Shown piece by piece: positions 5,333 to 7,642 of a stretch of DNA of 7,642 bases (position 1 is the stretch's first letter; every line of letters begins with the position of its first letter). The position numbers were made by a program, and so were the translations under genes. The notes beneath the pieces were generated by a model that saw only the letters and a program-made list of their open reading frames with translations, ran no database searches and was not told where the DNA came from. Source of the stretch: Spirochaetota bacterium (GTDB lineage: Bacteria; Spirochaetota; UBA4802; UBA5368); contig JAGODA010000156.1 in the NCBI GenBank assembly GCA_017998475.1, forward strand, positions 1 to 7,642, written 5' to 3'.

Positions 5333-7615
5333 ATGAGACAGGTTCTGGATGCCGCGCGCGAAGCGGTCGGGTGGATTTTCGAGCACAAGATGCTGGTCTT
5401 CGTATATATACCGCTTATCACGGTCTTCCTGCTCGCCGCGTACACGGGCTTCGTGTACCTGGGCTGGCAGCGCGACCGCGAGGCCGCGCTCGACAGGCTT
5501 TTCAAATACAAGCGCCTCATCGACCACACGGAGGAGCTGAGGGAGGGATACGCCTACCGCTCGGCCGACATCGACCTGAAGGCGAAGGTGGTCGACATCC
5601 CCACCAGGATATACGACCGCAACGACGAGATCATCGGCGAATTCTTCGAGCAGAAACGCGAGATCGTCCCGTATTCGTACATTCCCCGTATGCTCGTCAA
5701 CGCGGTGCTGGCGAGCGAGGACAGGGATTTCTACAAACACCGGGGGATAAGCTACCAGGGCATTCTCCGTGCATTCGCGGTAAACCTGACGCGCCTGCGG
5801 GTGGTGCAGGGCGGGAGCACCATCACCCAGCAGCTCGCGAAGGTGCTTTTTACCGACATGGAACGCAGCCTGCGGAGGAAGATCTACGAGGCCTTCTGCG
5901 CGACCGAGATAGAGAAGCGCTACGACAAGCAGGACATCCTGTCCATGTATCTCAACCTGATCTATTTCGGCAACGGCGCCTACGGTGTGGAGTCCACGGC
6001 CAAAATGTTCTTCGGCGTTTCCGTGCGCGAACTGGACGAGACCGAATGCGCCATGATCGTCGGAGTGATCTCGAACCCCCTGTACTACTCGCCCATTTCG
6101 AATCTCAACAATTCGATCAGCAAAACCCGGCGTATAATGAAGTCGCTCGTAGACGCCGGATACATGAAACAGGAGGCGGCGGACCGGCAGTTTCAGCGTT
6201 TTCTGGACAGGTGGGACGTCGTCTTCGACGAGGAACGCAAAGCGGTCTCGTCGCTCATCGGAAGCTTCATTATGAGCACCTACCGCGTCAACCGGGCTCC
6301 GATGTTCAACGAGCTCATCCGCAGGGAGCTCGCGGCGAAATTCGGCGAAGACGTCGTAAAAAAGGGCGGGCTTTCGGTGTACACCACGATCGACGCCGCC
6401 CGGCAGGACATCGCCCAGAAGGCCCTGCAGGAGGGCGTGCTCTCTCAGCGTGAGTACCACATGCGGCGCGCGGAAAAGATGAAAGACCCGAAAAAGGCCG
6501 AGGCGGAGAGGGCGAACGCAAGCAGCATAGAGGGCGCGCTCGTCTCGCTCGATCCCGCCACCGGCGAGGTGCTCGCGCACGTGGGCGGCTACAGTTTCTC
6601 AAGCCAGAACCAGGTCGACCACGTAACGCAGATCCGCCGCCAGCCCGGGTCCTCGTTCAAGCCGATAGTGTACGCGGCCGCCGTCGAGGCGCGCGATATC
6701 ACCCCGTCGACCATCATAGTGGACGAAAAAACGGTCTTCGGACGGGACTACGCGCCGCGCAACTACGACGGCAAATACCTGGGTCCTGTCACGGCAAGGG
6801 ACGCACTGGCGAAATCCATCAATATAGTCGCGGTAAAAGTGATCGAAAAGACCGGCTACAGCCACCTGTTCCGTATTTTAAGACAGGGACTCGACCTCAC
6901 CGACGCCGGGCTCTCCGAGCGTTTCGGAAAGACGCCGTCCATGGCGCTGGGGACATACGAGCTTTCACCGCTTGAAAACTGTACGCTGCATTCCCTCCTG
7001 GTCAACGGCGGCCGGTACATTCGCCCTTACGGCGTGCGCTATGTTAAGGATTACAACGGAAACGTCGTGTGGAACAACGAGGAGGAGGTAACCGGCGCTG
7101 TGCGGGAAAAGCGGGACAGGTTCGGGAAAATTATTGACCCCGCGGCCTGCGCGGTTACCGTGTCCATGCTTAAGGGTGTTTTCGAGGAGGGGGGGACGGC
7201 GGCCCACGTGATGAAATCGCGGAAATTCACGTTTCCCGTCTCAGGCAAAACGGGGACCAGCTCCAACTACAGCGACGCCTGGTTCGTCGGCTATACTTCG
7301 GACATGGTAACCGCGGTATGGGTCGGCAACAAAAAAGGGGCCATCTCCCTCGGGGAGGGCCGCGCGGGCGGGGTGCTGTCGGCGGGAATCTGGGGCGCGT
7401 ACGCCGCAGGCATATACAGGGATTTTCAGCCGGGCGCCTTCATCGTGCCGGAGGACGGATTGACCCGGCAGACCATCTGCCTGGATTCGGGACTCGTGCC
7501 TCACGAACCGGGCCTGTGTCCCAGGGTGGCGATTGACGAACTGTTTATATCCGGCACCGAGCCGGGGGAATACTGTAACCTGCACACCAGACCCGCGGAA
7601 GCGGAAAAACGATAG
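5333..7615 (+). CDS. Class A penicillin-binding protein (PBP1A-type bifunctional peptidoglycan synthase)
   Basis: A 760-residue inner-membrane enzyme that polymerises lipid II into glycan strands and crosslinks their peptides in the periplasm. It has a short cytoplasmic tail and one membrane anchor (about 20-45). The GT51 glycosyltransferase domain (about 90-270) shows SEDRDFYKHRG with catalytic Glu129, GGSTITQQ (160-167), RRKIYE with Glu186, and KQDILSMYLNLIYFGNGAYG. After a linker, the transpeptidase domain (about 395-690) has the acyl-serine motif S440-S-F-K443, S495-I-N497 and K639-T-G641. A charged, Lys/Glu/Ala-rich insert lies at about 370-398. The tail after the domain holds three cysteines (716, 729, 748) in TICLDSGLVP, GLCPRV and GEYCNLH, an arrangement seen in some spirochaete and deltaproteobacterial PBPs; its role is unknown. 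The gene starts 24 nt after the rlmN stop and is probably cotranscribed with it. The symbol mrcA/ponA would fit but is not specific. Confidence 0.96.
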   Translation: MRQVLDAAREAVGWIFEHKMLVFVYIPLITVFLLAAYTGFVYLGWQRDREAALDRLFKYKRLIDHTEELREGYAYRSADIDLKAKVVDIPTRIYDRNDEIIGEFFEQKREIVPYSYIPRMLVNAVLASEDRDFYKHRGISYQGILRAFAVNLTRLRVVQGGSTITQQLAKVLFTDMERSLRRKIYEAFCATEIEKRYDKQDILSMYLNLIYFGNGAYGVESTAKMFFGVSVRELDETECAMIVGVISNPLYYSPISNLNNSISKTRRIMKSLVDAGYMKQEAADRQFQRFLDRWDVVFDEERKAVSSLIGSFIMSTYRVNRAPMFNELIRRELAAKFGEDVVKKGGLSVYTTIDAARQDIAQKALQEGVLSQREYHMRRAEKMKDPKKAEAERANASSIEGALVSLDPATGEVLAHVGGYSFSSQNQVDHVTQIRRQPGSSFKPIVYAAAVEARDITPSTIIVDEKTVFGRDYAPRNYDGKYLGPVTARDALAKSINIVAVKVIEKTGYSHLFRILRQGLDLTDAGLSERFGKTPSMALGTYELSPLENCTLHSLLVNGGRYIRPYGVRYVKDYNGNVVWNNEEEVTGAVREKRDRFGKIIDPAACAVTVSMLKGVFEEGGTAAHVMKSRKFTFPVSGKTGTSSNYSDAWFVGYTSDMVTAVWVGNKKGAISLGEGRAGGVLSAGIWGAYAAGIYRDFQPGAFIVPEDGLTRQTICLDSGLVPHEPGLCPRVAIDELFISGTEPGEYCNLHTRPAEAEKR

Positions 7616-7635
7616 CGTGAGCAAGGAGCGATCCT

Positions 7636-7642
7636 ATGACGG
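7636..7642 (+). CDS. Probable start of the next gene (3' end outside window)
   Basis: ATGACGG at the window's end is preceded by AAGGAG (7623-7628) with a 7-nt gap, an ideal ribosome binding site. It starts 20 nt after the PBP stop, so it would continue the rlmN-PBP operon. Only two codons are visible, so nothing can be said of the product. Confidence 0.5.

Noticed and set aside
4571..6580. A 669-codon open reading frame on the minus strand across rlmN and the PBP gene
   Set aside because: It lies antisense to two genes with intact catalytic motifs. Its translation is rich in His, Arg and Val with no recognisable domain, a typical artefact of GC-rich codon use.
1..7642. CRISPR arrays, tRNA or rRNA genes, insertion sequences, attachment sites
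   Set aside because: No regularly spaced repeats, no cloverleaf or rRNA segments, no transposase or flanking terminal repeats were seen.

Overview
This is a GC-rich window (AT-rich only between genes) from a diderm bacterium. The outer membrane is implied by a full-length TonB-dependent receptor. The protein style, including an RlmN with a SLN motif and a PBP1A with a Cys-containing tail after the transpeptidase domain, suggests a spirochaete-like or deltaproteobacterial-grade lineage. That placement is a weak impression, not a demonstrated one.

Layout. (1) Positions 2-1789, plus strand: a tight operon of the C-terminal part of a class I SAM-dependent methyltransferase (cut by the window edge), an EcfT/CbiQ-like membrane protein and an EcfA/CbiO-like ATPase. 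The first two genes overlap by ATGA and the third follows after 10 nt. These are the energising parts of an energy-coupling-factor (ECF) vitamin or metal importer. No substrate-binding S component is visible here; it would have to lie upstream or elsewhere. (2) Positions 1790-1910: a short convergent gap with a strong intrinsic terminator serving the minus strand. (3) Positions 1911-3848, minus strand: a complete TonB-dependent outer-membrane receptor. (4) Positions 3849-4234: a 386-nt divergent intergenic region. It holds the receptor's AT-rich promoter, a perfect palindrome near its likely transcription start, a roughly 130-nt leader that can fold into a nested branched structure, and a plausible promoter for the plus-strand genes. 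(5) Positions 4235-7615, plus strand: rlmN (23S rRNA A2503/tRNA A37 methylation) followed by a class A penicillin-binding protein (bifunctional peptidoglycan synthase). A further gene probably begins at 7636.

How they may work together: the receptor would bring a scarce nutrient across the outer membrane and the ECF module would energise its passage across the inner membrane. Physical adjacency is the only evidence that they share a substrate, and that substrate is not identifiable from this sequence. Cobalamin or a related corrinoid, haem or chelated metal are the obvious family-level candidates. The rlmN-PBP pair is housekeeping. I see no clear novel defence, mobile or CRISPR system. The most interesting items are the receptor's structured leader with its palindrome, and the divergent ECF module linked to a methyltransferase.
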